DNA of 6,548 nucleotides from Ignavibacteria bacterium UBA4661 (lineage in GTDB: Bacteria; Bacteroidota; Ignavibacteria; Kapaibacteriales; UBA4661): contig DHLT01000008.1 of the NCBI GenBank assembly GCA_002405405.1, positions 970-7,517 on the forward strand, in the 5' to 3' direction. The notes beneath the pieces were generated by a model. That model saw only the letters and a program-made list of their open reading frames with translations. It had not been told where the DNA came from and searched no databases. The position numbers and the translations under genes are program-made. The first letter of the stretch is position 1, and every line of letters begins with the position of its first letter. This document shows positions 5,154-6,548 of this stretch, piece by piece.

Positions 5154-5521
5154 TGCTCAAGGCAGTACAGCTGATCGGTGGTGCAACACGTTCACAAACG
5201 ATGGGTAGTGGTGGCGTAACGGTCTTGGTTCATGGCTTGTATGAAACTGCCGAGCCAAAAGGGCGCGAGGAAGTCTTGCTGAACAATGATGTGGTACGGA
5301 GTGGATCTCTTGTGCGAAAATGGAATTTGAAAGTGAAAGAGTACAGAGTAGGTGAGGACGATGCGGAGTACATGAGAGTGATACAAGAAGTAAGCAAGAA
5401 GTATTGCGCCATGGAGAGCGATGGCACACGGTACAAGGTCTATGTACGAAGAATTGACACACGATTCAGAGAAGAATTTGGCACAAAGCATTTGAGAATC
5501 GAACTGGAAGAAATACCGTAA
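5150..5521 (+). CDS. Small tail protein downstream of the tape measure
   Basis: ATG 5150 overlaps the tape measure stop (ATGA), and GGAG at 5137-5140 lies nine bases upstream; a second ATG at 5153 is also possible. The 123-residue product has an N-terminal glycine-rich strand region (QLIGGATRSQTMGSGGVTVL), a charged middle and a C-terminal strand ending LRIELEEIP. There is no signal or membrane segment. This slot usually carries distal tail or tail tip proteins that join the tube end to the baseplate, and the mixed alpha/beta look and size agree, but no motif proves it. It is followed after 12 bases by the large partial gene. Confidence 0.7.
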   Translation: MMLKAVQLIGGATRSQTMGSGGVTVLVHGLYETAEPKGREEVLLNNDVVRSGSLVRKWNLKVKEYRVGEDDAEYMRVIQEVSKKYCAMESDGTRYKVYVRRIDTRFREEFGTKHLRIELEEIP

Positions 5522-5533
5522 GAAAGAAATTCC

Positions 5534-6548
5534 ATGAGTATGCAACCTCTTGTCCATCCCGATACATCGGAACTTCCAAAGAATTATGAGAATGCACTCT
5601 TTCGATATGAAACAGAACTGCATGGAGAGACACTGCGTATAGAGATTATACCAAGCAGTATCAAGCCATACACCGTAAAGCGGACGATTGTCACACTCCC
5701 GGATGAACTATTTATCAACAAGCCGAGAATAACAAGAGAATACAACCGCGTTCCCGTTGGTTTGCAACAAACAAGCAGTATGAAACTGCGCTTGAATGTT
5801 GATGCGGTCGAACGAGAAGTGGCAGAGATGCTCTTGGCACGGCGGTTTGGCTTACAAGCACCGAATGAACTACGGTTTCAAGGATCAGACAATGCGATAC
5901 GGTTATCGGACACGATCATGCGCTTAGAGCCATTCTATGGGTGGCGTTCGCCACAACCGAGTGCACTCCGTATGCTTGGCACAGCGGAGAACAATGGCGT
6001 GCCGTATGCAATGGTCGAACTGAAAGACTTGCGCGGAGTAGCTGAGCGAGGAGAGTTTTACATTGAGCCATTTTCTACTGATGCACAGACAGCATGGATC
6101 GATGTGGTAGAGATAGCAAGCGCGGGATTGGGAGCGGTCTATGGTAATGTATGGCGTTTGGAGTGGAATGGCAAGGTACTTTTTGAGGGAATGCAAAAGA
6201 GAGTGCCCAGTGTTCGCATCAGTGAAAAACGGAGTGATGCTACTGTTTTTGTACGGCAAGCAGAAGTAGGAATTATGTCGATTGAGCGGACAGTCATGGA
6301 AATGACATCGCTTACCGATGCGTACTACACAGACCATGCACAAAACTCAGCGATACAGCGAGAGAATGAGAATGCTTATCATACACTCGGCGATATGATA
6401 TCTGCTATGAGTGAGGCATGTTCGCGTGTGTATGCCATTCTTTTGCGAACGGATATTGACAGAAGCAGAGCAGAAAAGCGATTTCGGATAGACAGCGATG
6501 CCATGTTGAAAGCAATGCAAGGAATCACCAAAGAGGACATTGAAATAC
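5534..6548 (+). CDS. Probable tail tip or baseplate protein (partial, runs off the right edge)
   Basis: From ATG 5534 the frame stays open to the window end, giving 338 complete codons without a stop; the C-terminus is missing. A second ATG at 5540 is possible. Only a weak purine-rich run (AAGAAAGAAA) precedes the start. The first part (about 1-250) looks beta-rich, with stretches such as TLRIEIIPSSI, KLRLNVDAVE and VWRLEWNGKVLFEG. After about residue 265 it turns helical and charged (AQNSAIQRENENAYHTLGD, later RSRAEKRFRID). No known family is recognised. Large proteins two genes after the tape measure are usually distal tail, hub or baseplate components, so this is the likely role by context. 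It is clearly coding: 1015 bases without a stop, in register with its neighbours. Confidence 0.8.
   Translation, partial: MSMQPLVHPDTSELPKNYENALFRYETELHGETLRIEIIPSSIKPYTVKRTIVTLPDELFINKPRITREYNRVPVGLQQTSSMKLRLNVDAVEREVAEMLLARRFGLQAPNELRFQGSDNAIRLSDTIMRLEPFYGWRSPQPSALRMLGTAENNGVPYAMVELKDLRGVAERGEFYIEPFSTDAQTAWIDVVEIASAGLGAVYGNVWRLEWNGKVLFEGMQKRVPSVRISEKRSDATVFVRQAEVGIMSIERTVMEMTSLTDAYYTDHAQNSAIQRENENAYHTLGDMISAMSEACSRVYAILLRTDIDRSRAEKRFRIDSDAMLKAMQGITKEDIEI

Noticed and set aside
5192..5623. Minus-strand open frame of 143 codons
   Set aside because: It spans two plus-strand genes and their junction and shows no recognisable product.
5924..6343. Minus-strand open frame of 139 codons
   Set aside because: It lies wholly inside the plus-strand tail gene starting at 5534, has a Cys/His-rich composition typical of antisense shadows, and no gene context on that strand.

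Overview
This window is part of the late (structural and lysis) region of a tailed phage or prophage. All genes lie on the + strand and are packed tightly, with overlaps or gaps of a few bases and no intergenic stretch over 100 bases. The best-supported landmarks are a CHAP-type endolysin (C47, H122, E142), a membrane-bound protein with u-spanin architecture next to it, a pair of small overlapping ORFs in the tail assembly chaperone position, and a compact tape measure protein. No host gene, integrase, tRNA, CRISPR array or insertion sequence was seen.

The host cannot be named from the sequence. A u-spanin, if that call is right, implies an outer membrane and therefore a Gram-negative host. 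The DT-rich spanin-like protein is of a style I associate with phages of Bacteroidota and relatives. Against that, many genes here have clear GAGG/AGGAG Shine-Dalgarno sites, which Bacteroidota use little. The host assignment stays open.

Layout: 2-115 end of an unidentified upstream gene; 112-195 tiny ORF; 202-756 endolysin; 749-823 tiny ORF with a good ribosome binding site; 837-1397 u-spanin candidate; 1435-1797 fibronectin-III-like protein; 1815-2309 beta-rich unknown; 2372-2719 and 2753-3163 two helical unknowns; 3181-3690 probable tail tube; 3695-3994 and 3975-4166 probable tail assembly chaperone pair; 4170-5153 tape measure; 5150-5521 small tail protein; 5534 to the window end, a large tail or baseplate protein that runs off the edge.

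The genes fit one plan. The endolysin and spanin candidate would release progeny. The second half builds the tail: tube subunits assemble around the tape measure with help from the chaperones, and the last two genes probably form the tail tip or baseplate. The most interesting observation is that the first chaperone ORF ends in CTT TGA, the same core as the +1 frameshift site of bacterial prfB. A +1 slip there would fuse it to the second ORF into a 156-residue protein, a possible +1 version of the lambda G/GT arrangement.
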